Below are positions 9,268-17,896 of a stretch of DNA of 64,000 nucleotides, piece after piece. Each line of letters begins with the position of its first letter. Within the stretch, counting starts at the first letter, position 1. The DNA is from CAWBAT01 sp963810905. Its GTDB lineage: Bacteria > Acidobacteriota > Terriglobia > Versatilivoradales > Versatilivoraceae. Both the position numbers and the translations under genes were made by a program. The notes beneath the pieces are model-generated. The model searched no databases. It saw nothing but the letters and a program-made list of their open reading frames with translations, and was not told the origin of the DNA. The DNA lies in contig CAWEPG010000005.1 of assembly GCA_963810905.1 (NCBI GenBank), positions 11,428-75,427 on the forward strand, read 5' to 3'.

Positions 9268-9759
9268 TCAGTGAGGTTCCTTTCGCAACATACGTTTGTT
9301 CTTGAAGAATTGCTTGAGCAATTCGGCTGAATCCCTCCCCAAAACACCCGAAATCACAGTATAACGGTGATTCGAGAATCGTGCCTGGGCCAGTCTGAGA
9401 TGCGAATCGATTGCGCCTGCCTTGAGATCTCGGGTCCCATAAACCAAGCACTGGACACGTGCCCAAATCAACGCGCCCGCGCACATGAGACACGGTTCGA
9501 GAGTGCAATAAAGAGTGGCTGATGTCAATCGGTAATTTCCCATTCTCCGGGCGGCCTGGCGCAGCGCCAGGATCTCCGCGTGGGCAGCCGGATCATTCTT
9601 TCGGATGCTTTGATTATAACCCTTCCCGACGACTTTTCCGGAAATGACGACCACGGCTCCCACCGGAACTTCTCCAATCCTGCCGGCTTTTTGGGCCAGG
9701 CTTAAAGCCATTTTCATAAACCGATAGTGTTCTGCTTTCACTTGTTCTGGATTTGTCAT
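9268..9759 (-). CDS. tadA: tRNA-specific adenosine deaminase TadA
   Basis: 163 residues, the normal length. The zinc deaminase motif is H60-A-E62 with P89-C90-x2-C93, and the early EVPVGAVVV and NDPAAHAEILALR blocks are typical of TadA. It converts A34 to inosine in tRNA-Arg(ACG), allowing it to read CGU, CGC and CGA. The gene sits just upstream of the tRNA-Ser on the same strand. No clear ribosome binding site is seen before the ATG at 9759. The assignment over guanine deaminases rests on length and the PCLMC context. Confidence 0.92.
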   Translation of the reverse strand: MTNPEQVKAEHYRFMKMALSLAQKAGRIGEVPVGAVVVISGKVVGKGYNQSIRKNDPAAHAEILALRQAARRMGNYRLTSATLYCTLEPCLMCAGALIWARVQCLVYGTRDLKAGAIDSHLRLAQARFSNHRYTVISGVLGRDSAELLKQFFKNKRMLRKEPH

Positions 9760-9798
9760 ACTATTCTTTGCTCAATCCGAAGATAAAGGAGACCCGAG

Positions 9799-10473
9799 AT
9801 GCCTCGGAATTCAGCCATCGTTCGCCTGCTTCATATTCAGTGTATGATCTTGCTCCTTCCTGGCTTGATCATCGCCCAGCAGAAAAATGATTACAAGAAT
9901 TACGTATCATTATTCAATGGAAAGAGCCTGGCTGGTTGGTTGTTAATGGGGAAAAAAGGTCAGGGCTACCGGGTTGAAAACGGTAACCTGGTCTGCCCTG
10001 CTGATGGCGGAGGAAATCTCTTTACTTTCAAGGAGTACGCAAATTTTATTTTCGACTTCGAGTTTCGAACGGCTCCGGGGGGGAATAATGGCGTCGGGAT
10101 TCGCTCTCCCTTGGAAGGTGATGCCGCCTTTGTTGGCATGGAGGTTCAGATTCTTGACGATGAGGCCCCTGAGTACAAGGGCAAGATACAACCGGCCCAG
10201 CATCACGGATCCATTTATGGTGTCTTCGCCGCAGAACCCGGATACCTCAAGAAAGCCGGAGAGTGGAACCACGAAGAGATCAAAGCCGAGGGCCGCCACA
10301 TTCAGGTCACCTTAAATGGCCATAAGATTGTGGATGCAGACCTGGATTCCGTCAAAGATCCGGAGGTCCTGAAAAAACACCCTGGCCTGGCTCGAACCAC
10401 GGGTCATATTGGGTTCCTGGGACATGACTCCCGGGTGGAGTTTCGCGAAATCCGGATCAAGGAACTGCCGTAG
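9799..10473 (+). CDS. Exported DUF1080 (3-keto-disaccharide hydrolase domain) protein
   Basis: 224 residues with a signal peptide (about 1-26, ending LIIAQQ). The body is one DUF1080 jelly-roll: YVSLFNGKSLAGW near the start, FEFRTAPGGNNGVGIRSP in the middle, and GHIGFLGHDSRVEFREIRIKEL at the end. Some members cleave 3-keto-glucosides made by secreted dehydrogenases; others have unknown carbohydrate roles. AAAGGAG lies 8 bases before the ATG. It diverges from tadA. A longer paralogue is at 24141. Confidence 0.88.
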   Translation: MPRNSAIVRLLHIQCMILLLPGLIIAQQKNDYKNYVSLFNGKSLAGWLLMGKKGQGYRVENGNLVCPADGGGNLFTFKEYANFIFDFEFRTAPGGNNGVGIRSPLEGDAAFVGMEVQILDDEAPEYKGKIQPAQHHGSIYGVFAAEPGYLKKAGEWNHEEIKAEGRHIQVTLNGHKIVDADLDSVKDPEVLKKHPGLARTTGHIGFLGHDSRVEFREIRIKELP

Positions 10474-10579
10474 AACTGGGCTCAGTTGTTGCTACGCGAC
10501 TCACTTTCCTTGACTGTTTATTAGTCTCCGCAATGAACTCGAGAAGGTAATCTGAATTGTGAAATTTCGATCGCTTAGA

Positions 10580-10888
10580 TCATCCTAGTAAGTCGAGGAC
10601 TGATTCCAGTTCCCCCTTTGCTTTATTATCCTTAAGACGCGATGCCACTTCGATTCCCTCCTGGTAGATTTTTCTGGCGTCATCGTACTGGCCCAAATTT
10701 TCCAGCGTCTGACCGGTATGGTAATACGCGGCAATGTAATCCGGATTGATCGAGAGCAGATGCTTAAATTCTGAAACCGCTTCCCCCAGTTTTCCTTGCT
10801 TGGCAAATTCCATTGCCAGACCATAGCGCGCAAAATTGTCTTCTGGATTTTGCTGCAGGATTTCTCTCAATGCACTAACACGATCCAT
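10580..10888 (-). CDS. Small TPR-repeat protein
   Basis: 102 residues, cytoplasmic. Two to three tetratricopeptide repeats are visible: NFARYGLAMEFAKQGKLGEA, DYIAAYYHTGQTLENLGQYD and DDARKIYQEGIEVASRLKD. Such short TPR proteins act as protein-binding adaptors. The ATG at 10888 has AGGAG upstream. It is monocistronic, and no partner is suggested by the neighbours. Confidence 0.85.
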   Translation of the reverse strand: MDRVSALREILQQNPEDNFARYGLAMEFAKQGKLGEAVSEFKHLLSINPDYIAAYYHTGQTLENLGQYDDARKIYQEGIEVASRLKDNKAKGELESVLDLLG

Positions 10889-11149
10889 CGCGATCCGCTC
10901 CTATGAGTACTGTTCCGAATATGTCCTTCCACGCCGTCTGGGATTGGTGGGCTCTTGAACTGCTGCGCTGGGTAGTCATTCCGATCTCGTCTGAGGCAAC
11001 GAAGAATGGACCACGAGTTCCACTCTAAGGGACTGAAATCACTTGTCGCCAAGCGTCTGGAATTATACGATTTTCGGCGCTTCTTTGTCGTCCTCTAAAG
11101 CCTTAAGAGATGTGAACGTAGTGTAATGAACCAGACGAAAGGAATGTCC

Positions 11150-11389
11150 ATGGGTACGAATATCACCCTGACAGAATCTCAATGCCTTCGACTTCTCGAG
11201 CTCATCTCTGCATTGGAGGAACAAGCAGTGCTATTTTCCTGGACGAGTCTGCAGTATGGGACCACTCTCAAGATCATCGCAACAGGGCTGAAGGATATCT
11301 TGGAAGGAAATAAACTCATCAACGATCTGCTCGAAGAAGTGGATCAAACCCTCACAGACAGACCTCACGCAAGAGCAGCGGCTTCCTGA
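11150..11389 (+). CDS. Small hypothetical protein
   Basis: 79 residues, mostly alpha-helical (LTESQCLRLLELISALEEQA, then LKIIATGLKDILEGNKLI), soluble, no motif recognised. In-frame ATGs lie at 11126, 11144 and 11150; GAAAGGA at 11137-11143 best suits 11150. It lies between two minus-strand genes and is transcribed alone. Function unknown. Confidence 0.5.
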   Translation: MGTNITLTESQCLRLLELISALEEQAVLFSWTSLQYGTTLKIIATGLKDILEGNKLINDLLEEVDQTLTDRPHARAAAS

Positions 11390-11418
11390 TAAACCCAGTT
11401 CAAAGATGGATCCATCCG

Positions 11419-12963
11419 TTAATTGCTAGTGATCCTGCCGTCCGTTTCCGGAAAATTCATACTCTCCACAAATGTTGCGTGAAAATTCTTATCTGAAGCC
11501 AGCGAGAGATGACGGCTGAGCGTGCGGGCTTGTTCCATTGCCCTGTTGAAGAGGCTCTTCGAGAGAAGCACCATCTTGGCTCCTCTAAGTGCGGTGTTCC
11601 CGGCCGAGTGGATCTTTCCCGGGCTCACCTCCAGCAAGCCGATTCGGCGCGCACTTTCTCGGTTGACATAGTTTCCGAAAGCTCCGGCCAGATGAAGTTT
11701 GTGCAGATCATTGAGATTCTTCCCAAACTGGTCCAGCAAAATCCGAAGACCCGCCGCTATTGCGCCTTTTGCCAGCTGTAGTTCCCGGATATCTCCCTGA
11801 CTCAAACTTACCGGAGGAACGAGCATCCACTCCCGCGATCCATCCTTGAAGCGTCCGTTGCTTCGAAGGAACCCGATGTTTAACCCAGCCGCAGCGGCAT
11901 CCACCAAGCCGCTCCCGCAGATTCCTCGTGCTGGCCCTTCCCCGAGGACATGGCAATGCATCTTCCCGTTGCGCAGTGACACTCCGGTGATGGCCCCGGC
12001 CGAAGCCCGCATTCCCATTCGAATCCGGCCCGCCTCAAAGGCAGGTCCCGCCGCAGTCGATGCACAAATCAGCCCGGAACGGTCGCCCACAACGATCTCG
12101 CCGTTGGTTCCAAGATCCGCTAACGCGACCAATTCAGTGCTTTCAGCCATCCCCGTGGCTATGATCCCGGCCAGGACATCACTGCCGACAAAACCTCCCA
12201 GACACGGAAGGAAATAGATTGTTGCTGCACCGCATCCCGTCCACTCGAGTTCTTGCGCGGTAAAGCGGATCAGGCCGTCGTTTACGGGTTCAAATGGGAC
12301 GTGGGAGAGAGGTTCCACATCAATCCCACAAAAAAGGTGATGCATGACCGTGTTTCCAACGATCATCACAAAGCGCAGTCTTTCGGGTGAAAGGCGGGCC
12401 AACTGGAATGAGTCCTGGATCATTCCATGCAGGCAATTGCGGATCTCGCGAGTCAACTTCCCATCGGTTACGTTTCCTTCGGAGAGTACAAACTCAATGC
12501 GGCTCATGACGTCCGCACCGTGGGCAGCCTGCGGATTGAGAGCGGTCTGGACTGCCAGGACCTGTCCTGTGGACAAATCGACCAACTGGACAACCAGCGT
12601 GGTCGTTCCCAGATCAATGGCAATTCCGAGCCCTTCATCCGGTTCGAAATCAAAGTGGGCATCGTCTGAGAGGATGGGGGTGTCCCACTGGGCAATTTCA
12701 AGTTCCAAAGGACCGTCGGCACACCCCTGGCAGGCCAGACGCCACCCGGCAGCGATTTCCTCCTGAGTTAAGGTTTCTTCCATCTCCAGTGTGGCGGGGA
12801 GATTACCTTTCAGTACACGGACGCGACAGCCACGACAAATGCCTACCCCTCCACAGGGAAACTCCACCCCATATTTGAAGAGGACATCTTGTAGCGGGGT
12901 GCCCTGTATGACTTCCAGGCTCTCACCGAGAGGAGCTAAACGGATCTGAATTTTCTTCGGCAT
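11419..12963 (-). CDS. RACo-like reductive activator of corrinoid proteins (2Fe-2S ferredoxin plus ASKHA ATPase)
   Basis: 514 residues. The N-terminus (about 1-95) is a plant-type ferredoxin with C37-x5-C43-x2-C46 and C78. From about residue 108 an ASKHA ATP-binding fold begins (GIAIDLGTTTLVVQLVDL), with later phosphate and adenosine motifs (ADLGTNGEIV, GICGSGLVDA, LAGAFGNY). This is the layout of RACo/RamA-type proteins (DUF4445), which spend ATP to reduce inactive Co(II) corrinoid to Co(I). It is the last gene of the corrinoid operon, downstream of the UroD-like methyltransferase, the corrinoid protein and DUF1638. No ribosome binding site is obvious. Confidence 0.9.
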   Translation of the reverse strand: MPKKIQIRLAPLGESLEVIQGTPLQDVLFKYGVEFPCGGVGICRGCRVRVLKGNLPATLEMEETLTQEEIAAGWRLACQGCADGPLELEIAQWDTPILSDDAHFDFEPDEGLGIAIDLGTTTLVVQLVDLSTGQVLAVQTALNPQAAHGADVMSRIEFVLSEGNVTDGKLTREIRNCLHGMIQDSFQLARLSPERLRFVMIVGNTVMHHLFCGIDVEPLSHVPFEPVNDGLIRFTAQELEWTGCGAATIYFLPCLGGFVGSDVLAGIIATGMAESTELVALADLGTNGEIVVGDRSGLICASTAAGPAFEAGRIRMGMRASAGAITGVSLRNGKMHCHVLGEGPARGICGSGLVDAAAAGLNIGFLRSNGRFKDGSREWMLVPPVSLSQGDIRELQLAKGAIAAGLRILLDQFGKNLNDLHKLHLAGAFGNYVNRESARRIGLLEVSPGKIHSAGNTALRGAKMVLLSKSLFNRAMEQARTLSRHLSLASDKNFHATFVESMNFPETDGRITSN

Positions 12964-13070
12964 GGATTAAGAGAATTCGGCTTCCCCATTTGACCATTGG
13001 CATATAGAGTTCAGGTCCGAGGAGGCTGAGGGAAAAGTAGTAGAACTAATTGGGATCATGAATGGAGCTT

Positions 13071-13817
13071 CTACTCTTTGCACTCTTCGAGCTCGATGAT
13101 GTTTTCACCATAGGAAGCTTTGATTCGGAACCCTTTAGGAACCACCAGGAAATCATTTTCCGGCCATTCCCCCGAAAGGAGCTGCTCAAACAGGCTCAAG
13201 TCCCCACGGATTTTATCGAATGCCCAGCCTCGCCGTTTGGCTTCCTCTTCGGCCTGCCTTTCGAAGTGGTCATCGGCCTCGATTCCCGTTTCGATGAACG
13301 TAAGCTGGCGGTAATGTTTTTGAAAATCTGTAAATTGTTCGTAGAGGAAGCGTCCGTTATCTTCTCCATACTGTTCGATCAAATTCTGTAAGTTGTAGTT
13401 GACTCCCTTCTGGGACATGACCCGGTTGCTGACTTGTTCCAAATTTCCGCCGCGCTCAATCCAACCGGTCGAGCGAAAGTAGACACCGGAATTGTTTTCG
13501 AAGTATTTCTGATATCTTTGGCGGCTGCCCATGAGGAGGGTAATACAGTCATGCGCCCGCGGAACCACCAGAGGGATTGTCCTGGAGGTAAGACCTTGAA
13601 TTCCATTGCCGCAGAGTGCATACCCCAATAAGACCGCATCATATTGATCCGGATCAACGTGGTCGATCAGCTCTTGTAACTTTTCCCGCATCGCCTGTCC
13701 TCCCAGATCATGGAGTCCTTTGGAGCAGAACTCGACGTCAATCTGGTGTGGGGAACGGGCTAAAGCCGCACACATTTCCCGGAATACCACTTCACAGCTA
13801 ATGAGTTTATATCGCAT
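13071..13817 (-). CDS. DUF1638 protein of the corrinoid operon
   Basis: 248 residues from the ATG at 13817 (MRYKLISCEVVFREM). The frame runs upstream to 13958, but those 47 residues look non-coding. The body matches DUF1638: DAVLLGYALCGNGIQGL, IPLVVPRAHDCITLLMGS and YYRSTGW-like YFRSTGWIERGG. Conserved Cys and His residues suggest metal or corrinoid handling. DUF1638 genes are often found with corrinoid methyltransferase systems, and here the gene lies between the corrinoid protein and its activator with gaps of 147 and 107 bases. Biochemical role not established to my knowledge. Confidence 0.8.
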   Translation of the reverse strand: MRYKLISCEVVFREMCAALARSPHQIDVEFCSKGLHDLGGQAMREKLQELIDHVDPDQYDAVLLGYALCGNGIQGLTSRTIPLVVPRAHDCITLLMGSRQRYQKYFENNSGVYFRSTGWIERGGNLEQVSNRVMSQKGVNYNLQNLIEQYGEDNGRFLYEQFTDFQKHYRQLTFIETGIEADDHFERQAEEEAKRRGWAFDKIRGDLSLFEQLLSGEWPENDFLVVPKGFRIKASYGENIIELEECKE

Positions 13818-13964
13818 GGATCGATTCGTCCGATTTGAGATCCTGCCACCGTGTTGTACAAAAAATTGGCCTCGCAGAATACAACGCTCTGAGGAATGGA
13901 TCAATCGTGGAGCGCCAGCCTCTACGAGGCCTAGTGAATTCGAAAGTGTAACTTCCAAAAATTG

Positions 13965-14594
13965 CTAGTTCGTCATGAATCCGCGTGCAATATTCACAGC
14001 GGATGCAGCATTTTCGCCATATCCATCCGCACCAATCTGGTCTGCAAAGTTTTGGGTGATGGGGGCACCTCCGATAAGGACTTTTACCTGCTGCCGCACC
14101 CCAGCCTGCTTCAGCGCCTCAATTGTGGATTTCATGGAAGGCATCGTGACAGTTAATAGCGCGGAAAGACAAATTAGATTCGGATTCTGTTCTTTAACGA
14201 CTTCCACGAATTTCTCGGGAGCGACATCGGTGCCCAGATCAATCACTTCAAAACCTCCACCCTCGAGCATGGAAGCGACCAGGTTCTTGCCAATGTCGTG
14301 CAGGTCGCCTTTCACCGTGCCGATCGCAACCCGTCCCACCGGCTTGGAGCCCTGCGCTGCCAACCGAGGTCGAAGGATTTGCAAACATCCCTTCATGGCC
14401 CGCGCAGAAATCAGCATTTCCGGCACAAAATACTCTTCACATTCGAATCGTTTTCCCACTTCAGCCATGGCCGGAATCATGAATTTCTGTACTAAGTCCA
14501 ATGGATTCGCATTCTCGGCTAGGGCCTTCTCAGTCGCGGCAATCGCCCTCTTCGTGTCTCCATCAAGAATCGCATCGTAAACTTCTTTCGACAT
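13965..14594 (-). CDS. Cobalamin-binding corrinoid methyl-carrier protein
   Basis: 209 residues, the usual MtbC/MtmC/MetH-like two-domain carrier: a helical cap (1-85) and a Rossmann B12 domain with D97-x-H99-x2-G102 in GDLHDIGKNLVASML, where His99 should ligate cobalt. Later blocks VIDLGTDV, LICLSALLTVTM and VLIGGAPITQNFA complete the fold. It carries the methyl group between a substrate methyltransferase and an acceptor. The ATG at 14594 has a strong AAAGGAGG. It is the second gene of the operon after the UroD-like methyltransferase. Confidence 0.95.
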   Translation of the reverse strand: MSKEVYDAILDGDTKRAIAATEKALAENANPLDLVQKFMIPAMAEVGKRFECEEYFVPEMLISARAMKGCLQILRPRLAAQGSKPVGRVAIGTVKGDLHDIGKNLVASMLEGGGFEVIDLGTDVAPEKFVEVVKEQNPNLICLSALLTVTMPSMKSTIEALKQAGVRQQVKVLIGGAPITQNFADQIGADGYGENAASAVNIARGFMTN

Positions 14595-14732
14595 TATTGC
14601 CTCCTTTTAGATTCACTCCAGTGTTGACTGACGCCACTGCCCAACTTCAGATGGCCGACAATCGAAAACACAATCCCATAAAAATCTCCAAAGACTTCGA
14701 ATAACTCGGCTCGTTCCTCGCCTCCAGGCTCT

Positions 14733-15992
14733 TCAATTTCTACCTCCAAACTCCTTCACGGCATCCAGCATTGCGACAATGTTTTCAACCGGAGTTCGGG
14801 CCTGGATGTTATGAATGGTATTGAAAATAAATCCGCCGCCTTTAGAAAAGACTCGGCACCGTTCCAGAACCTGGGCCCGCACTTCGGCCGGGGTCCCAAA
14901 GGGGAGTACCTTCTGCGTATCTACCCCGCCGCCCCAAAAGACGATTTGGTCGCCAAATTCCGCTTTGAGCTGGTCTGCTCCCATGCCCGTTGCAGAACAC
15001 TGAACAGGATTGAGAATATCGAAGCCAGCTTCGATCATCGATGGGATAAATCTTATCACGGACCCGCAGGAGTGTTTGAAGGTTTTCCAAGTCGTGTTTT
15101 TGTGGATCCAATCATTCACGCGTTTGTAGTATGGAAAGTATAAATCACGAAACGTGTCCACGGAACAGAAACTGGAGGTTTGTGTCCCAAAATCGGTTCC
15201 GCAAATAAAAAGGACATCAATCTTGTTTCCCACGATCGGAAGAATCTTTTCCAGATTTGCGATTGCATAATCGCATTGTTTGGAAAAGATCGTGTGAATA
15301 TAATCTTGACGGGTCCGGGTCGATACGTACCATTCGGCGATGTCCCGGATGCCCTTGGGATGTTTGAGAAAAGGGGCAGGAACCAAGGCGATATCACCAA
15401 AACCGGTTCCCCCAAAAGTCGCAACAATAGCCCGATTCGTGCCCTCCAGTTCTCTTATCGAACGTCGAAGGTATTCGAGGTCATTTTCGGTGATCGGTCC
15501 AAATTCCTCTAAATTATCTTCGGGATCGAGCTTGTCCTCATCCAAAGGTTCCTGCCGGACTATGCTATCGAAGAAATAACCGTCCTTAGGCATCCGGCCG
15601 CTTGGCGGGGCTGACGTATCCCCTTCGGGATAAATCAGAATGTCACCCTTTTCGTCGGTCGTGGTTCGAAAATCCTTTGAAACCATAACCTCAAGCCCTT
15701 GCGGCGTTTTCCATGGTCTCCAATCGTAATTGGCAAACCCGAAAATCGTCTTTACCGGGTAGACCGCGTCTGTATCAATACCCATGGAATTCTTCAAATC
15801 ATCTTCGACCAATCCCAGCATCTGATAGGGTTCATGGACCTTCACAGCGTGTTGCTCCAGCCCGTAGTGCTTGCGAAGCTCGGAGACGCAGCTTACGTGG
15901 ATTCCGGTCGTCAAGGTGCTGCCAAAATCAATAGGAATACGGTCAGGCAGTCGATGGGACAAGCTGGCAATGACACGCTCTTTACTGTTCAT
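14733..15992 (-). CDS. UroD-family (MtaA/CmuA-like) methyltransferase
   Basis: 419 residues, with the uroporphyrinogen-decarboxylase fold used by corrinoid methyltransferases. It starts MNSKERVIASLSHRLPDRIP, as these proteins do, and has WKTFKHSCGSVIRFIP, where His and Cys probably bind zinc, then DILNPVQ and VFWGGGVDTQKVLPFGTP. It lacks the decarboxylase N-terminal RQAGR motif, so haem synthesis is unlikely. The substrate is probably a methylated compound (methoxy-aromatic, methylamine or similar) but cannot be told. First gene of the operon; GAGG precedes the ATG. No B12 riboswitch is seen upstream. Confidence 0.9.
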   Translation of the reverse strand: MNSKERVIASLSHRLPDRIPIDFGSTLTTGIHVSCVSELRKHYGLEQHAVKVHEPYQMLGLVEDDLKNSMGIDTDAVYPVKTIFGFANYDWRPWKTPQGLEVMVSKDFRTTTDEKGDILIYPEGDTSAPPSGRMPKDGYFFDSIVRQEPLDEDKLDPEDNLEEFGPITENDLEYLRRSIRELEGTNRAIVATFGGTGFGDIALVPAPFLKHPKGIRDIAEWYVSTRTRQDYIHTIFSKQCDYAIANLEKILPIVGNKIDVLFICGTDFGTQTSSFCSVDTFRDLYFPYYKRVNDWIHKNTTWKTFKHSCGSVIRFIPSMIEAGFDILNPVQCSATGMGADQLKAEFGDQIVFWGGGVDTQKVLPFGTPAEVRAQVLERCRVFSKGGGFIFNTIHNIQARTPVENIVAMLDAVKEFGGRN

Positions 15993-16432
15993 AGCTTCAT
16001 CCTCGTAGAATGATTCAATCCAAAATCATTAACGAACCAATCTGCCGGATAAAAATGATTTGTTGAATGTTCCGAAATCAAGATCTCTGTATACCCCAAC
16101 GTGTTGAAAAATTGCACATGAGCTTCCAAAGATAAGACCGTGTCACAAAATTATATCTTCTTCTTTTTCAATTGATTAAGTCAGTAGAGGTCGAGAGATG
16201 ATGAAAGCAACTGCGTCATTTCACGCTCTAGTGAGTGGTATCGAGCACCTTGCCATGAATGAAACTCGAGCAATGCCTTGTCTGTCGCCGAGTGGGTCGC
16301 TCCTTTGGAGGGTTGAGTTCTGCGAGACCGTCGAAGCGGTGAATCGGAAAGAAAATGAATTTGCGTTGTGCGGCGTCGCGGAGCTCCGCCCTCCAGCAAG
16401 ATTCTAAGGTCGAGGGAAGAAATCTGGAATTT
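15993..16432. other. Intergenic region upstream of the corrinoid operon
   Basis: It must hold the promoter of the minus-strand corrinoid operon. The short ORFs on both strands (for example 16198-16407) have no motif and no ribosome binding site. No cobalamin riboswitch B12 box was found by eye. Confidence 0.35.
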
Positions 16433-17737
16433 CTACGGCTTTACTAATGACCCATCGATTTGTCGAACATTCATCCAGCCGGGCTCCGTTGGTGGATACG
16501 GAATCGGATACTTTTTGGCCATTTCTTCGTCGAGATCGATCCCAAGTCCCGGCTTATCGTTGCCGTAGAGATAGCCTCCCTTTATCTCTGCTGTGCCCGG
16601 CATCATTTCATAGACCAAGGGAGGAAAATGGTTTCCCTCTTGGATGCCAAAACTAGGAATGTTCATATCGATATGATAGGCGGCCAACTGGTTCACAGGG
16701 TCATTGTCTCCCCCTTCCTGCCAGGCTGTGCGAACTCCAAATGCCTCACAAAGAGTCGCCACTTTCTTGGTTGGAGTGATACCCCCGATGGCTGAGACCC
16801 GGCACCGAATGAAATCAATCAATCGTTCAGAGATGAGGGGGGTCCATTCCAATGGATTCGTAAATAACTCACCCATCGCCATTGGAGTAGTCGTGACTTT
16901 GCGAATAAGTCTGAACCATTCGATCTGTTCCGGAGGCAGAATGTCTTCCACAAAAAACAATCGATAGGGCTCCATTTGCTTTGCAAACTCTCTGGCCACG
17001 GTGGGAGTCAAGTGTTCATGGACATCGTGGAGTAGTTTGACATCCCAGCCGAGTTGAGTCCGAAGATGCGCGAACAATTTAGGGATTGTCTCCAAGTAGA
17101 TATCCTCGTCAAAGGCAGGTCCGGCATACCCACCGGTGACACGACTGCCCGTCCCTTCGGGCACAAACCCTCCACCGCCATAGCCTCCCATCTGGGCGCG
17201 GATATGGCGATACCCTTCCTCCATATATCTTCGAACGTTGTCCTCCACTTCTTTGGGATCGCGGCCATCTGCATGCGCATAACAGGGAACGGCATCACGC
17301 ACTTTTCCTCCGAGGAGTTCGTACAGAGGCATCCCTGCTCTCTTGCCTTTGATATCCCACAACGCCATATCGAGGCCGCTCAAGACATTGTTCGTCACGC
17401 TGCTGTTCCGCCAAATCGAATGGAGGTTGGTTTCCTGCCATAGCTCTTCAATGGCATCCGCCCTTTTTCCAATCCAAAAAGGCGCCATGTGCTTTCTAAT
17501 GGATTCGGCAACGGCAAAGGCCTGGTAGGCATGGCTCGCCGAACCGATGCCATAAAGACCTGGCTCGCTGGTAATGATTTTGACAAAAATCCAGGGGTAA
17601 AGTTTTCCTGGGCTGGTGGTTACGACTTGCACGTCTTTGATAGTCAAAGGTGGCAAACCGCGTGTCCGTTCAGCATAAAGTTCAGCCGCAGCCAGCGGCA
17701 TAGCTAGTAATCCTTTCAAGAGTTCTCGTCGCTGCAT
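16433..17737 (-). CDS. Exported ManD/RspA-like enolase-superfamily dehydratase
   Basis: 434 residues from the ATG at 17737, which has AAAGGAGGT upstream; the frame upstream to 17776 is not needed. The protein begins MQRRELLKGLLAMPLAAAEL, a Tat-like or twin-Arg-deficient export signal. The body is a mandelate racemase/enolase type barrel: LYELLGGKVRDAVPCYAHADG, KLLHDVHEHLTP, FFVEDILPPEQ, MGELFTNP, then IPSFGIQEGNHFPPLVYE. These blocks match D-mannonate dehydratase/RspA. Family members dehydrate sugar acids in the cytoplasm, so export is unusual. It lies next to the GH38 gene, both on the minus strand. Confidence 0.85.
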   Translation of the reverse strand: MQRRELLKGLLAMPLAAAELYAERTRGLPPLTIKDVQVVTTSPGKLYPWIFVKIITSEPGLYGIGSASHAYQAFAVAESIRKHMAPFWIGKRADAIEELWQETNLHSIWRNSSVTNNVLSGLDMALWDIKGKRAGMPLYELLGGKVRDAVPCYAHADGRDPKEVEDNVRRYMEEGYRHIRAQMGGYGGGGFVPEGTGSRVTGGYAGPAFDEDIYLETIPKLFAHLRTQLGWDVKLLHDVHEHLTPTVAREFAKQMEPYRLFFVEDILPPEQIEWFRLIRKVTTTPMAMGELFTNPLEWTPLISERLIDFIRCRVSAIGGITPTKKVATLCEAFGVRTAWQEGGDNDPVNQLAAYHIDMNIPSFGIQEGNHFPPLVYEMMPGTAEIKGGYLYGNDKPGLGIDLDEEMAKKYPIPYPPTEPGWMNVRQIDGSLVKP

Positions 17738-17896
17738 GAAACCTCCTTTACCCGTTAACAAAATTGAAGAATCCAATGGCTAGCAAAACGCGGACACAGC
17801 GACTGTATCGCCCACCCTGTTTTTTTCTGTCCACAAGTTATCTTAATGTAGCCGAGGGTTCTCAAAGTGATTCTGATTAACACATCTGGGTATCGA

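Noticed and set aside
11846..12217. ORF opposite the RACo-like gene
   Set aside because: Shadow of the coding strand; composition is arginine/proline biased with no motif or ribosome binding site.
14733..15992. Haem-synthesis uroporphyrinogen decarboxylase
   Set aside because: The N-terminal RQAGR motif is absent, and the gene is in an operon with corrinoid proteins.
15993..16180. Cobalamin riboswitch before the corrinoid operon
   Set aside because: No B12-box-like sequence or matching structure was visible on the minus strand.
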